This document shows positions 17,546-26,943 of a DNA stretch of 49,246 bases, in pieces. The position numbers and the translations under genes were made by a program. Origin of the DNA: an uncultured bacterium (GTDB lineage Bacteria > Atribacterota > Atribacteria > Atribacterales > Caldatribacteriaceae); contig CAKZPS010000074.1 in assembly GCA_937139415.1 (NCBI GenBank), positions 1 to 49,246 on the forward strand, written 5' to 3'. Below the pieces are notes generated by a model. It ran no database searches. It had not been told where the DNA came from and saw nothing but the letters and a program-made list of their open reading frames with translations. How positions within the stretch are numbered: the stretch's first letter is position 1; the number at the start of each line of letters is the position of its first letter.

Positions 17546-18571
17546 TCACAGACGTATTTCCCGCAGAGAACTTTGGTGCAAGAAAGTGGGTAAAACCAAT
17601 TTCTGGGTTGGTGGTGTCGAATCACCACGCAGGCGCTCCAAAAGCAGCTCTGCAGCCATCTTCCCCATCTCATAGTTGGGAATAACCATGGTCGTCAATT
17701 TCGGAAAAGTACAGAACGCATATGCACCATCAAAGCCGACTACGGAAACATCATCAGGAACCCGCAAACCAACCTCATCGAGGGCCTCCATTGCTCCCAG
17801 GGCCAGTGAATCACTATGTGCAAACACTGCGGTAAAGGAGACCAAGGCGTGTAAGGCGTTACGAGTCGCTCGCAAAGCATCGTGAGAGGAAAAACTGGCG
17901 GCTTCTACCAAAAAACGCTCATCCACAGCCCCGAAAGCTTCCATCATCGCCTGACGATACCCCTCCTTGCGCAAAGAACTGGTGACACTCTTTCGCACTC
18001 CCAGAGAGAGAATGTGACGATGACCAAATTGAATCAAGTTTTTGACCGCTTCATAACTTCCCTTACAATCATCGACCACAATGGCGTCTACCTTGGGAAC
18101 ATCGCGTGGAGCATGGACAACCACTACTGGGAAACCTAAATTTCTAAAAAGCAGAATCGTTTCCTTCACTCTCTTGCTGTGCCACGCACTGATGATAACG
18201 CCGCGTGGACGGTTCTCAAGAAGACTCACGAGTTGATGCAACAACCGTTTGTCGGAAAAACCGGTGTTATACAAAAAAAGATCGTAAGAAACCGATTCCA
18301 AAACGTCTTGAATGCCTCGAACAACCTTGGCGAAAATGGGATTATCGATATCAGGCAAAAGATAAGCAATGGCAAAGCTTTCTCGTTTTTTCAGGCTCTG
18401 CGCGATCCGGTTGGGGACATATCCTAAATCTTCCATAACTCGCAACACTCTGCTCCGTAAGGGCTCACTGACAAAGCCACTGTTGTTAATGACTCGTGAG
18501 ACGGTAGCCGTAGAAACGCCTGCTTGCTGTGCCACATCCTTAATGGTCACTTTTTGCTTTTCTGGGTTCAT
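17546..18571 (-). CDS. LacI-family transcriptional repressor
   Basis: A 341-residue regulator. The N-terminal HTH and hinge are textbook: VTIKDVAQQAGVSTATVSRVINNSG (~8-32), then GYVPNRIAQSLKKR. The rest is a periplasmic-binding-protein-like effector domain. It is encoded between the two glycosidases, so the likely inducer is a beta-linked disaccharide or its breakdown product (inference). The palindrome GTAAACGTTTAC next to the operon promoter at ~26.75 kb is a typical LacI-family operator, which would make the operon autoregulated. Confidence 0.9.
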   Translation of the reverse strand: MNPEKQKVTIKDVAQQAGVSTATVSRVINNSGFVSEPLRSRVLRVMEDLGYVPNRIAQSLKKRESFAIAYLLPDIDNPIFAKVVRGIQDVLESVSYDLFLYNTGFSDKRLLHQLVSLLENRPRGVIISAWHSKRVKETILLFRNLGFPVVVVHAPRDVPKVDAIVVDDCKGSYEAVKNLIQFGHRHILSLGVRKSVTSSLRKEGYRQAMMEAFGAVDERFLVEAASFSSHDALRATRNALHALVSFTAVFAHSDSLALGAMEALDEVGLRVPDDVSVVGFDGAYAFCTFPKLTTMVIPNYEMGKMAAELLLERLRGDSTPPTQKLVLPTFLHQSSLREIRL

Positions 18572-18613
18572 ACCATTGCTTGACCCCCCAAAGGCCCAAT
18601 AGTCCTTTCCTAC

Positions 18614-20554
18614 TTACAATCTCTCTTCTTTCCAAACAGCAACTTCGCAGGGAGGAAGCATCTTCTCTCCAATGATGAATGATACTTCTTTCGATACCGG
18701 TGCTTCAAGTGCTTGAGAACCAAAATTAAAGGCAAAAATCAAATTTCCTCTCCTCCGGATACGAAGCTCATCCGGCAAACGCACCGGGCACAAACCGAGC
18801 TCTTGAGTAATCCGCTCAAAGAAATCGACTAGTAACTCAACCTCTGGCCAAAAAGCCAAATAGTAATAATTCCCCTTACGGAAGGCTGCTCCTTTCCCAT
18901 CACCAAAAACCATTTCCGGTTGAAGAGAAGTATAAACCCACTCTCTCCAGATTCCCGCGGGGTATTCCTTCCCCCGCCAATATACTTTTTCTATAAGCGG
19001 TGGAAGACTCTCTACTCCAGTCACACGCAGGGGGAGTATCGCCTGTAATAAACCGGGAGGGAGGGAAGAAGGGATGTGGAAGTTTTCGGTTTTACTCCCA
19101 CTCCGGGGACCAAAGACGACCATTCCCTTGACGCCCTGCAAGGAAGAGAGGACCCGCTCGCTCACAATGGGTAAACTGGGAACCACCACGAGCTTATATT
19201 CCTTAAGCGACGCCCCTTGGGGGAGAATATCAATATCAAAACCGAGCCTCCGCAAGGCGGTATAGAAGCGAAACACGAGATCGGAGTAGAATACTCTCTC
19301 ACCGTGAGGCTGGACTCCAAATACCCATGCTGCTTCATAATCAAAAAGAAGCGCGATCGGACCCCGCTCGGTAGGAGGGAGAGACACCCGTTGTAATTCT
19401 TCGCTCACCTTCTTCACTTCTTCAAAACTGGCGCAAGGAGTGGAATCAGGACAGAGCAATCCGGAATGCATTTGTTCTTGAGCAAAGGGAACTTGACGCC
19501 ACCGGAAATAGGAAACCAGTTCTGCACCATGAGCAATCGCTTCCCAAGTCCAGAGTCTCACCATTCCCTGTCGAGGAGAAGTATTGTAAGGTGCCCAGTT
19601 GACCGGCCCTACTTGTTGCTCCATGACTCCAAATCGTCCTCTTCCCACCCCTCGATAGAGGTCATGAACCAATGCTACGAGATCAGGGTGACCCACACGA
19701 CAATCAATCATTCCGAGCTCAACCTCTCGAGAAAGCTCGAGAGCATGCCCTAAGGGATAGCTATCCCAGGTGATAAAATCCAAATCTTCGCTCAAAGCAA
19801 AATGGTCAAAATCGGTGAATCCTCCCACACAATTATGAGTGATAAATCTTCCCGGTGACAGCTTACGTAGGATTTCCACTTGCGAACGATTGAAAAGAAC
19901 CACTTGGTGAGAGGCAAAACGAAAGTAATCAAGGAGATGAGAGGGATTAGGCTCTGTTACTATCAGGTTGGGAAGCTCGATTTCGTCAAAGGAATTGTAC
20001 CGCTGACTCCAAAAAACTGTACCCCAAGCCTGGTTGAGAGTATCTATATCTCCGTAGCGCTCTTTGAGCCACTCTCGAAAGGCCATTTTACACCGATCAC
20101 AATAGCACCGTACGGTATCATGGCAACCATACTCATTATCCGTCTGCCAGCCCACCAAAGCAGGGCGTTCTCCATATCGCTCTCCTAAGAGAGTTACTAT
20201 CCGGCGGACCTCCTCGCGATAACCGGGATGAGAGAAACAGTAGTGTCTGCGAGAGCCAAACTTCCTCACCCGCCCCCCCTTATCGAGAGGCAGAATAGTG
20301 GGATCACGATCGATAAGCCAGCGAGGAGGAGTAGCCGTAGGCGTGCCAAAGATGACTTGGAGCCCTTCTTCTTGCGCCAATTGGAAAAAAGTATCGAATC
20401 TCTGCCAGCGAAACTCACCTGGGCGAGGCTCAAAGTAACTCCATGCAAATTCCCCGACTCTTACCTTCTCGATACCCAAATCCCGCATCCTGAGCACATC
20501 TTCACGTATTTTTTCTTCTCTCCAGTGCTCAGGATAGTAACAAACACCCAACAT
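18614..20554 (-). CDS. GH42 beta-galactosidase
   Basis: A family-42 glycoside hydrolase of about 646 residues. It starts [11 protein letters not shown], with GGAGGG 6 nt upstream, which decides the start against a frame 30 nt longer. The acid/base Glu lies in [13 protein letters not shown] (~145) and the nucleophile in [13 protein letters not shown] (~310). The Cys cluster typical of zinc-binding GH42 enzymes is visible ([14 protein letters not shown]). A trimerisation-like and a C-terminal beta domain follow. No signal peptide is seen, so it acts on imported galactosides. It lies between the ABC ATPase and the LacI gene. Confidence 0.93.
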   Translation of the reverse strand: MLGVCYYPEHWREEKIREDVLRMRDLGIEKVRVGEFAWSYFEPRPGEFRWQRFDTFFQLAQEEGLQVIFGTPTATPPRWLIDRDPTILPLDKGGRVRKFGSRRHYCFSHPGYREEVRRIVTLLGERYGERPALVGWQTDNEYGCHDTVRCYCDRCKMAFREWLKERYGDIDTLNQAWGTVFWSQRYNSFDEIELPNLIVTEPNPSHLLDYFRFASHQVVLFNRSQVEILRKLSPGRFITHNCVGGFTDFDHFALSEDLDFITWDSYPLGHALELSREVELGMIDCRVGHPDLVALVHDLYRGVGRGRFGVMEQQVGPVNWAPYNTSPRQGMVRLWTWEAIAHGAELVSYFRWRQVPFAQEQMHSGLLCPDSTPCASFEEVKKVSEELQRVSLPPTERGPIALLFDYEAAWVFGVQPHGERVFYSDLVFRFYTALRRLGFDIDILPQGASLKEYKLVVVPSLPIVSERVLSSLQGVKGMVVFGPRSGSKTENFHIPSSLPPGLLQAILPLRVTGVESLPPLIEKVYWRGKEYPAGIWREWVYTSLQPEMVFGDGKGAAFRKGNYYYLAFWPEVELLVDFFERITQELGLCPVRLPDELRIRRRGNLIFAFNFGSQALEAPVSKEVSFIIGEKMLPPCEVAVWKEERL

Positions 20555-20602
20555 ATCATTCCCTCCAAACTCGTTTTTATTCATCTCCAGCGCAACATCA
20601 TT

Positions 20603-21568
20603 TCAGTTATACCGGTGACATCTCACCAAAACACCGTCAACCAGCGTCTCTTGAGGAAAATCAACGCGACATCGCTCTTCTGCCAAGGAGCATCGGCCTG
20701 CAAATTTACAGCCCTTCTGGAGGTACTCCTCTTCTTCAACATTAGCCACTCGAACACTCCCTTTCCATTTTCTGTGAGGGTTAGCCTCAGGAATCGAATC
20801 ACGAAGAAGTTGAGTATAGGGATGTCGCGGGTTTAACAAAACTTCCTCCACTGGTCCCATCTCTACGATATTACCGCGAAACATTACTGCAATACGATCA
20901 CTTACGTAATAAGCTGTGGCGAGATCATGGGTGATATAGAGGACACTTAAATTCATTTCCTCCCGCAAGCGGGCAAAGAGATTGACAATCGACATCCGCA
21001 AAGAAGCATCCACCATGGAGACAGGCTCATCAGCAACCAGCAAAGAGGGATTGGTCAACAGAGCTCGGGCAATAGAAGCCCGCTGGAGCTGTCCTCCCGA
21101 GAGTTCACTGGGGTAACGACTATGAATTTCGCTGAATGAGAGACCTACAGCCTTTAATCTCTCATCAATGAACGGTATCGCCTCCTTTTCGTTTTGAACA
21201 AGGTGGAAGTTATACACCGTTTCGAAGAAAATGTCATCCACCGCACATAAGGGATTAAAACTTTCGAAGGGATTCTGAAATACTGCTTGTACTTTCTGGA
21301 TAAAAAGCTGCCGCTTCTCTCTCCAGTGTGCAATGGACTCGTTCTCAAACACAATTTCCCCTGCAGTTTTTTCTTCAAAACCCAAGATAATTTTGGCAAT
21401 GGTACTCTTCCCACAACCGCTTTCCCCAGCCAAAGTAAAAATCTCTGCCGGTTTTATACCAAAGGAAACGTTTTCCACAGCATTAATTCTGGTTTTAAAG
21501 AAGAATGATCCTACAGTAAAGACCTTGGTCACCCTCTCAATCTGGAGTAATTCCTCTGTCGCGGTCAT
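20603..21568 (-). CDS. Oligopeptide/oligosaccharide ABC transporter ATPase (DppF-like)
   Basis: An ATPase of 321 residues. Walker A is GESGCGKSTIAK (~48), the signature LSGGQLQRASIARAL (~155) and Walker B LLVADEPVSMVD (~178). The C-terminus has the Cys-containing tail of the Opp/Dpp family (GCKFAGRCSLAEERC). The DEPVSMVDASLR form resembles ATPases that serve beta-glucoside or oligosaccharide importers in thermophiles. Neighbouring glycosidases support a sugar role rather than a peptide role (inference). Confidence 0.88.
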   Translation of the reverse strand: MTATEELLQIERVTKVFTVGSFFFKTRINAVENVSFGIKPAEIFTLAGESGCGKSTIAKIILGFEEKTAGEIVFENESIAHWREKRQLFIQKVQAVFQNPFESFNPLCAVDDIFFETVYNFHLVQNEKEAIPFIDERLKAVGLSFSEIHSRYPSELSGGQLQRASIARALLTNPSLLVADEPVSMVDASLRMSIVNLFARLREEMNLSVLYITHDLATAYYVSDRIAVMFRGNIVEMGPVEEVLLNPRHPYTQLLRDSIPEANPHRKWKGSVRVANVEEEEYLQKGCKFAGRCSLAEERCRVDFPQETLVDGVLVRCHRYN

Positions 21569-21597
21569 TTACTCACCTTCCACTTTCCCCATTTTTT

Positions 21598-22473
21598 CTA
21601 TCTTCCCAACCCAACTCGCTGGAAACGGGCCCGTGGATCTAAATATTCACTCACACTCACCGAAAGCCAATAAAGGGCGATAAAGAGCAGAATAGCTGCC
21701 ACAATTGGAGTAAGGAGCCACCACCACAAACCTAAAAAGAGAGCTTGTCGATAGATCGCCGCTTGCAGCATGGTCCCAATAGTGGGTACGGTGGGATCGA
21801 TGCCCAAACCCAAATAAGCCAAGGTAATCTCCATACCTATTGCCCAGGACATGTTATTGATAAACGTAGTTAGCGCAATCGGCAGAATATGAGGTAAATA
21901 TTGTTTCCACACCAGCCTCATAGTTCGCATTCCCGAAAGCACAGCTACAAAAGTGAATTCCCGCTCCCGCAAACTTAAAATTTGTGAGCGGATGACCCGC
22001 GCATCCCATGCCCACGAGAAAAAGGCCAAAAGAAGCCCCAAATTGGAAAGATACCTTAGCCATTCACGCAAAATGGTGGAAATAACAACCAAAACTACAA
22101 GGAGCGGCAAAACCATGGTAGTATCCCCAATGGTCATTAAAACACGATCTGGGGTTCCTCCTCGGTATCCTGCTCCCATACCTACGAAAAGGGCAATAAC
22201 TCGAGAAATAGCCGAGGTGACAAAAGCAACAATGAGCGAATTCCTCACTGCAAAGGTCAACTGCCAGAAGACATCTTGACCCAACCAGCTGGTTCCTAAA
22301 ATATGTTCCCAAGAAGGAGGACATCCTCTTGCCACCTGATACATCCGTTGAGGATGGTAAGGAGAAAAGAAGGATAAGAGGGCGAGAAAAAGTAAACTGA
22401 GCAACACCACAATAGCAACAGCAAAACGATGATCGCGAAACAAATCGTAAAAGAGACCTCGAGCTTTTCTCAT
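21598..22473 (-). CDS. Oligopeptide/oligosaccharide ABC permease (DppC-like)
   Basis: An inner-membrane permease of 291 residues with about six transmembrane segments and the short N-terminal cytoplasmic stretch of DppC/OppC proteins. The segment HILGTSWLGQDVFWQL (~57) corresponds to the conserved HxLGTDxxGRD region. The coupling loop is near EFTFVAVLSGMRTMRLVWKQYLPHILP. The start overlaps the end of the DppB-like gene by 4 nt. Confidence 0.88.
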   Translation of the reverse strand: MRKARGLFYDLFRDHRFAVAIVVLLSLLFLALLSFFSPYHPQRMYQVARGCPPSWEHILGTSWLGQDVFWQLTFAVRNSLIVAFVTSAISRVIALFVGMGAGYRGGTPDRVLMTIGDTTMVLPLLVVLVVISTILREWLRYLSNLGLLLAFFSWAWDARVIRSQILSLREREFTFVAVLSGMRTMRLVWKQYLPHILPIALTTFINNMSWAIGMEITLAYLGLGIDPTVPTIGTMLQAAIYRQALFLGLWWWLLTPIVAAILLFIALYWLSVSVSEYLDPRARFQRVGLGR

Positions 22474-23474
22474 CGGTATCGTACCCGCGGGTCAAAAATG
22501 GGATAAACGAGATCGAGAAATAAAATAGAGGTCGTCACCGCTACTACGGAAATACACATGATCCCCATGATGAGATTGTAATCTCCTTTCATGACTGCAT
22601 CATAGAGAATCCAACCTACGCCAGGGTAAGCAAAAACCATTTCGGTAACCAAAGCACCGCTAAATATGGTTCCTAGTTGGAGCCCCAACTGGGTAATCAT
22701 GGGCAACATTGCATTTCGAATCACATAATGAAAAATGATTTTTCGTTCCCTCACTCCTCCTGCCCTGGCATACCACACGTAACTCTCAGAACGAACTCCT
22801 TGAACGATAAGCTTCATACTTTGAAATTGCCAGGCAATCCCGACGACAAGGAGAGTCAAAGCCGGAAGCGCCCCGTGCTTTACAATGCTCACAATCGTGT
22901 CGAAACCAAATGAGACCTCCCTCCCAATACCAACACCGCCGCTCAATGGAAAAATGGGGAAAATATAAGCGAACACGATAAGACAAAGAAGCGCCATGAT
23001 GTAATAAGGTATCGGACGCATCACCATAACGATACCATCGAGGATTTCCGTCCATCGATTCCGAAAGTATCCAGCAACTCCACCCATTAAAATTGCTACC
23101 ACCCAGGCGAAGAGAGTGGTCAAAAGGAGAAGTCCTATCGTCCAAGGGATAGATTGAACAATGAGTTGTATGACAGGCGTAGGATAACGAGCTAAAGAGG
23201 GACCAAAATCTCCCATAAACAATCGCCGCCAAAATATTCCATACTGTTCCCATAAGGTTCCTTGAAGGCCGTAAAGCTGTCGCAATGTGTTCATAATCTC
23301 TTCAAGCTGTTCTGGAGGGATGTACACTCCAAAGGCTTGGTACTGAGCAATACGCTGCTCAACAGGGTCAAGAGGTAAAAAGCGGGGTAGAAAAAAGGCG
23401 GTAGTCAACCCCAAGAAGGTAACGAGGAAGTACTGTATCAGTCTGGGGACAAGGCATTTTTTTACAAAACTCAT
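22470..23474 (-). CDS. Oligopeptide/oligosaccharide ABC permease (DppB-like)
   Basis: A permease of about 334 residues with six predicted transmembrane segments. The N-terminal RLIQYFLVTFLGLTTAFFLPRFLP and the later YVWYARAGGVRERKIIFHYVIRNAMLP (coupling loop, ~235-262) are typical of DppB/OppB. The start at 23474 (MSFVKKCLV) is chosen because GGAGG lies 8 nt upstream, immediately downstream of the intercistronic hairpin. Confidence 0.88.
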   Translation of the reverse strand: MSFVKKCLVPRLIQYFLVTFLGLTTAFFLPRFLPLDPVEQRIAQYQAFGVYIPPEQLEEIMNTLRQLYGLQGTLWEQYGIFWRRLFMGDFGPSLARYPTPVIQLIVQSIPWTIGLLLLTTLFAWVVAILMGGVAGYFRNRWTEILDGIVMVMRPIPYYIMALLCLIVFAYIFPIFPLSGGVGIGREVSFGFDTIVSIVKHGALPALTLLVVGIAWQFQSMKLIVQGVRSESYVWYARAGGVRERKIIFHYVIRNAMLPMITQLGLQLGTIFSGALVTEMVFAYPGVGWILYDAVMKGDYNLIMGIMCISVVAVTTSILFLDLVYPIFDPRVRYR

Positions 23475-23493
23475 TCTCTCATCCTCCACGTGA

Positions 23494-23524
23494 GAGACCC
23501 TGGATAGAATTTATCCAGGGTCTC
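23494..23524 (-). other. Intercistronic hairpin between binding protein and DppB-like gene
   Basis: A perfect 13-bp stem (23494-23506 with 23512-23524) with a 5-nt loop, located just after the binding-protein stop. There is no U-run after it, so processing or exonuclease protection is likelier than termination. It has the same position and role as the hairpin at 11016-11046 in the other ABC operon. Confidence 0.78.
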
Positions 23525-23532
23525 CAGTATAA

Positions 23533-25452
23533 CTACTTTTGGCCTGTTGGTTGAATTTGATGCAAAATGTACTTGAGTTGTGGCCAGGTGGTAAAATTAT
23601 CACAACGAGCATAGTCATTTTCCGGGCTCGGCCAATTGGTCCAATAATATTGGTCAAAGACGATGGCAATGGGACAGTTAAACACCGGAATGGCAATCAT
23701 TTCTTCAATGGTTACTTTTAACCCTTCAAGGCCTAATTCGATAATAGCCTGTTCATTTTCCCAGGGCGTTAGCTCTAATTTTCTGACTACCTCATCCACT
23801 TTGGGATTGCTCCAGCGTCCGACCCACCCAAGAGTCGGTTCTCCCACCGGTCGAACAAAGTCACTGCGTAGCGCATTAAAACACCTATAGAGGTCAGGAT
23901 GCAACCCCCACGGTTCCCCGGCAAACTCGCCATGACTTACGGCGTTTACTTCATGCTCACCATTTAAGGCGAGTGCAGAACTTTGAGCGGATGGGTTAAA
24001 GACTACATCGATACCAAACTTCTTCCATTGCTCTGCTATTCCCAAAGCCACAATATAACCCATGTCGGTTGGATCAACACCACTCAAAATGGTTACTCTC
24101 CAAGGTGTTCCATCAGGTAAACGCCACTTTCCATCTCTTCCACGGGAAAAACCTTGCTTTTGCAAGAGCGCCTCAGCGATGTCGGGAGCGTACTTCCACC
24201 ATCCATATCCTAAGGTCAAACGCACCTCTTCTTCATTATTAGGATCGATGTTGACCTTGTGAGCCTTTTTGGCCCATTCTAAGAGCCGCCAAGGCGCTTC
24301 TGAATCCCAAGGCTTGAAGGTCCGACCATCACCAAGATCTAAGGAGAATTCCCTAAGCCACGGTTCTAAGGGTTTGAAATACCAATCATAGAAATTTTTA
24401 CCTACCACAAGTGGCAATCCTGGAGTCATCGCCACCATTCCATCGTAGGTAGAAATAGCCAACTCCACGATATCGATGCATAAAGCTAAAGCCCAACGAA
24501 CCTCTTTGGTGTTATATGGAAACACCAAGTGGTTAAATCCAGGACCTCGAGTAGATATATCCCGAGGGTCAATGAACGGCCAAGTATCACGATAGCTGCG
24601 GGTAGTCTTCCCTTGTTGAAGTAAGGTCAACATTTGTTCTGCTGTCCCCTGTACCACATCAAGCTCGTGACGCAACATCGCCATGATTTGTTTTTCAGGG
24701 GGTCCATAGTTGATAAAGAGCACGTACTCAGGCTTTGGCTCTCCAAAGAGTTTTCCCGTAACTGTCCTCTGCCAATCTTCTCGCTTCTTCCACAACACCC
24801 AGTGCCCAGCCGGATCATGGCTCACATAGACATACGGACCAAGGCTCACCGGCGGATGAAAGGTAAAAGTGACAAGATCTTCAGCTTTTTCAAAAATATG
24901 TTTCGGCATCGGTCGAATTGCGCTCCATCGTTCCAAAAAAGCGGTATGGAAACGGCTGTTCGACTTCTTCAACTTTACTATTACCGTCAAATCATCAGGC
25001 GCAGAAACTTCTGCCACATCTTGCACCAAACCGTGGTACTCAAGACCAGGGGTATCCCGAACCGCCAGAATGGTAAAAACCAGGTCTTGCGCGGTAAAAG
25101 GAACCCCATCACTCCAATAAATGCTCTCACGAAGCTTGATGGTCAGTTGGGTGAAATCCTGGTTATAAATAGGGGATTCGGAAGCCAAGGCATTAATAAC
25201 TCCACCTTCGACTACGTTGGGATTAATGGTCCATAATGGTTCAGTAATGAATTGGTGAATACCATTATTCTGAGTTCTCCATCCTGCCCAGACATTCCAA
25301 TTTCCCGGTGAAGGATGAGGCGCAAAGAGATAGGGAAGAATCAGGGTATTTTCCCGCGAAACCCCCGGGGGAAGAACCTGTGCGTTTCCCAAAGAGTTCA
25401 TCAAAATCACGATTCCGAAAACCGTCACTAACGTTACTAAATATTTTCGCAT
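23533..25452 (-). CDS. Family-5 solute-binding protein (DppA-like, probable oligosaccharide binder)
   Basis: An extracytoplasmic binding protein of about 639 residues. The signal peptide is MRKYLVTLVTVFGIVILMNSLGNAQ. The start at 25452 follows GGAGGG by 6 nt, and a longer frame is less likely. The family-5 layout is visible: NPNVVEGGVINALASESPIYNQD (~60), SIYWSDGVPFTAQDLVFTILAV (~108), and DPRDISTRGPGFNHLVF (~295). Family-5 proteins of this length in thermophiles often bind beta-linked oligosaccharides, and the operon encodes two beta-glycosidases, so sugar is favoured over peptide (inference). Confidence 0.88.
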   Translation of the reverse strand: MRKYLVTLVTVFGIVILMNSLGNAQVLPPGVSRENTLILPYLFAPHPSPGNWNVWAGWRTQNNGIHQFITEPLWTINPNVVEGGVINALASESPIYNQDFTQLTIKLRESIYWSDGVPFTAQDLVFTILAVRDTPGLEYHGLVQDVAEVSAPDDLTVIVKLKKSNSRFHTAFLERWSAIRPMPKHIFEKAEDLVTFTFHPPVSLGPYVYVSHDPAGHWVLWKKREDWQRTVTGKLFGEPKPEYVLFINYGPPEKQIMAMLRHELDVVQGTAEQMLTLLQQGKTTRSYRDTWPFIDPRDISTRGPGFNHLVFPYNTKEVRWALALCIDIVELAISTYDGMVAMTPGLPLVVGKNFYDWYFKPLEPWLREFSLDLGDGRTFKPWDSEAPWRLLEWAKKAHKVNIDPNNEEEVRLTLGYGWWKYAPDIAEALLQKQGFSRGRDGKWRLPDGTPWRVTILSGVDPTDMGYIVALGIAEQWKKFGIDVVFNPSAQSSALALNGEHEVNAVSHGEFAGEPWGLHPDLYRCFNALRSDFVRPVGEPTLGWVGRWSNPKVDEVVRKLELTPWENEQAIIELGLEGLKVTIEEMIAIPVFNCPIAIVFDQYYWTNWPSPENDYARCDNFTTWPQLKYILHQIQPTGQK

Positions 25453-25543
25453 TCCTATCCCTCCTTCGATATCCAAATTCTCACTTTTCTCCGTCTTCCA
25501 CCAAGTCCTTCAAATCAAGTTTCGGTTTAGCAATCGTTCCATC

Positions 25544-26602
25544 TCACCCCCTTTCTCTATAGTCATCCATGTTCTTCGATTCGTACCTCCTCATTTTCTC
25601 TCCCTCAAAGACACACTCACCCCTTTGACGTGAAAAGCAAGCAACTTTATGTTGAGGAACAAATTCCTCCAAAGAAGGAACTTTTTCCCGACAGAGCGAA
25701 AAAGCGAAAACACATCGAGGGTGGAAAGGACAACCAAGAGGTGGAGAAAGGAGAGACGGAGGACTTCCCGGAATGCCTTCCTTGGGTTTCTTTTCGCCGA
25801 TATGAGGAAGCGCTTGAATGAGGTATTGAGTATAGGGATGTAGGGGGGAGGCAAAAATCGCCTTTGTAGGTCCTTCTTCAACCACTCTTCCCGCATACAT
25901 GATGGCCATGCGAGTGGTAATTTGGGCATGGATACCCATATCATGGGTTACCAGCACAATGGTATTCCCAAGCTCATGGTGTACTTCCCGCAACAGTTCA
26001 AGCACCGCTCGCTGTGCCACCACGTCTAAAGCAGTGGTGGGTTCATCTGCCAGAATAACTGTCGGGCGTAAGAGTGTAGCCAAGGCAATTGCTACTCGCT
26101 GACGCATCCCTCCTGAAAGCTGATGGGGGTAGACATCGAGAACGTTAGGAGGAAGACCTACTCTCCGAAGGTGCTCGACCGAAAGAGATAAGAGATTTTC
26201 TCTGACTTTTCCACGAACATGGTCCTCTAAAAAATCTAGGAAAGTACTCTTTATCCGTTTTACCGGATTAAAGACACTCATAGAACCCTGAGGAATATAA
26301 GAAATATAAGTCCAGCGGAGCTTCCTCTTTTCTGCGGATTTTAAGGATAACACGTCTATATCGTGGTCATCAACCCGGTAGTGTATCCTCCCACTAAAGA
26401 CGTACAAAGGAGGCTCAATATCGGCAAAGAGAGTTCGAAGAAGAGTACTCTTCCCGCAACCGCTTTCCCCGGCAATACCGTAAACCTCGTTGGAGGGGAT
26501 CTCCAGGGTAACGTTGTTCACCGCTTGGATAACTTTCTTCTCCCCCCACGCTTCAAGAACATAAAACGCCTTTAAGTTTTCAAGCCTTAAGACCCTGCTC
26601 AC
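25544..26602 (-). CDS. Oligopeptide/oligosaccharide ABC transporter ATPase (DppD-like)
   Basis: An ATPase of about 352 residues. Walker A is GESGCGKSTLLRTL (~46), the signature LSGGMRQRVAIALATLL (~160) and Walker B VILADEPTTALD (~182). The Cys-rich C-terminal motif is CPFHPRCVFAFSLCREK. The frame is open up to 26674, but the homologous part starts at VSRVLRLENLKAFYV, where a GTG at 26602 follows a G-rich stretch about 8 nt upstream, so that start is preferred with moderate certainty. It is the first gene of the beta-glycoside operon, with a ~150-nt leader behind the promoter. Confidence 0.85.
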   Translation of the reverse strand: MSRVLRLENLKAFYVLEAWGEKKVIQAVNNVTLEIPSNEVYGIAGESGCGKSTLLRTLFADIEPPLYVFSGRIHYRVDDHDIDVLSLKSAEKRKLRWTYISYIPQGSMSVFNPVKRIKSTFLDFLEDHVRGKVRENLLSLSVEHLRRVGLPPNVLDVYPHQLSGGMRQRVAIALATLLRPTVILADEPTTALDVVAQRAVLELLREVHHELGNTIVLVTHDMGIHAQITTRMAIMYAGRVVEEGPTKAIFASPLHPYTQYLIQALPHIGEKKPKEGIPGSPPSLLSPPLGCPFHPRCVFAFSLCREKVPSLEEFVPQHKVACFSRQRGECVFEGEKMRRYESKNMDDYRERG

Positions 26603-26674
26603 CGATAAAACCCCAAGAACAATTGGTTCGTTCCAGTGATACCCCTTGTGTCGTGCGCAAACCAAACCGCTCAA

Positions 26675-26731
26675 AAAGAGGAATCAAAAACACCAAAGAC
26701 TTCCAAAGAAAGTTACACTCTATTCCCCTCT
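26675..26731 (-). terminator. Terminator-like hairpin in the leader of the beta-glycoside operon
   Basis: On the minus strand AGAGGGGAAT (26731-26722) pairs with ATTCCTCTTT (26684-26675), including G-U pairs. The long loop can itself form a small inner hairpin, and U residues continue past the 3' arm. It starts about 20 nt after the predicted transcription start and precedes the GTG start by ~70 nt. It is weaker and longer-looped than the other leader terminators in the window, so its function is uncertain. Confidence 0.45.
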
Positions 26732-26741
26732 CACTTTCTAT

Positions 26742-26787
26742 GTAAACGTTTACTTCATTATTATAACCAATGGAACAGGAAATGCAA
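26742..26787 (-). promoter_or_regulatory. Promoter and LacI-type operator of the beta-glycoside operon
   Basis: On the minus strand TTGCAT (26787-26782) and TATAAT (26765-26760) are 16 bp apart. Immediately downstream lies the perfect 12-bp palindrome GTAAACGTTTAC (26742-26753), a typical LacI-family operator core centred close to the predicted transcription start. Binding there would block initiation. The obvious candidate ligand is the LacI-family protein encoded within this operon. Confidence 0.82.
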
Positions 26788-26830
26788 CCCTTTCATAAGA
26801 AATTAACAAGGTGCTTTCCCCATCGCACTT

Positions 26831-26859
26831 TTGACGAGAGGAAAAACCCATGATATAAT
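26831..26859 (+). promoter_or_regulatory. Sigma-A promoter of the chemoreceptor/EAL operon
   Basis: TTGACG (26831-26836) and a consensus TATAAT (26854-26859) are separated by exactly 17 bp. The start site would fall near 26866, only about 11 nt before the leader hairpin. It is divergent from the beta-glycoside operon promoter about 65 bp away. Confidence 0.85.
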
Positions 26860-26876
26860 TGGAGAACATGGCGGAG

Positions 26877-26917
26877 AAGCCCTTATTGTGCTAAAGAAGG
26901 CGCAATAAGGGCTTTTT
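26877..26917 (+). terminator. Intrinsic terminator in the 5' leader of the chemoreceptor gene
   Basis: A 12-bp perfect stem (26877-26888 with 26903-26914), extendable by two pairs including a G-U pair, encloses a short loop and is followed by a T5 run (26913-26917). It lies between the promoter and the ribosome binding site (AAGGAGG at about 26930). Transcripts from the promoter should therefore often stop before the gene. The leader before the hairpin is too short for a known riboswitch aptamer. Confidence 0.8.
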
Positions 26918-26943
26918 CATTGGGAGAAAAGGAGGAAGATAAG

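Noticed and set aside
20603-26602. Dpp-like transporter as a dipeptide importer
   Set aside because: The operon carries two beta-glycosidases and a LacI regulator and no peptidase, so an oligosaccharide substrate is more likely even though the family name suggests peptides.
26861-26917. Leader before the chemoreceptor gene as a c-di-GMP riboswitch
   Set aside because: Only about 11 nt precede the terminator hairpin; none of the conserved GEMM-type sequence or stems is present.
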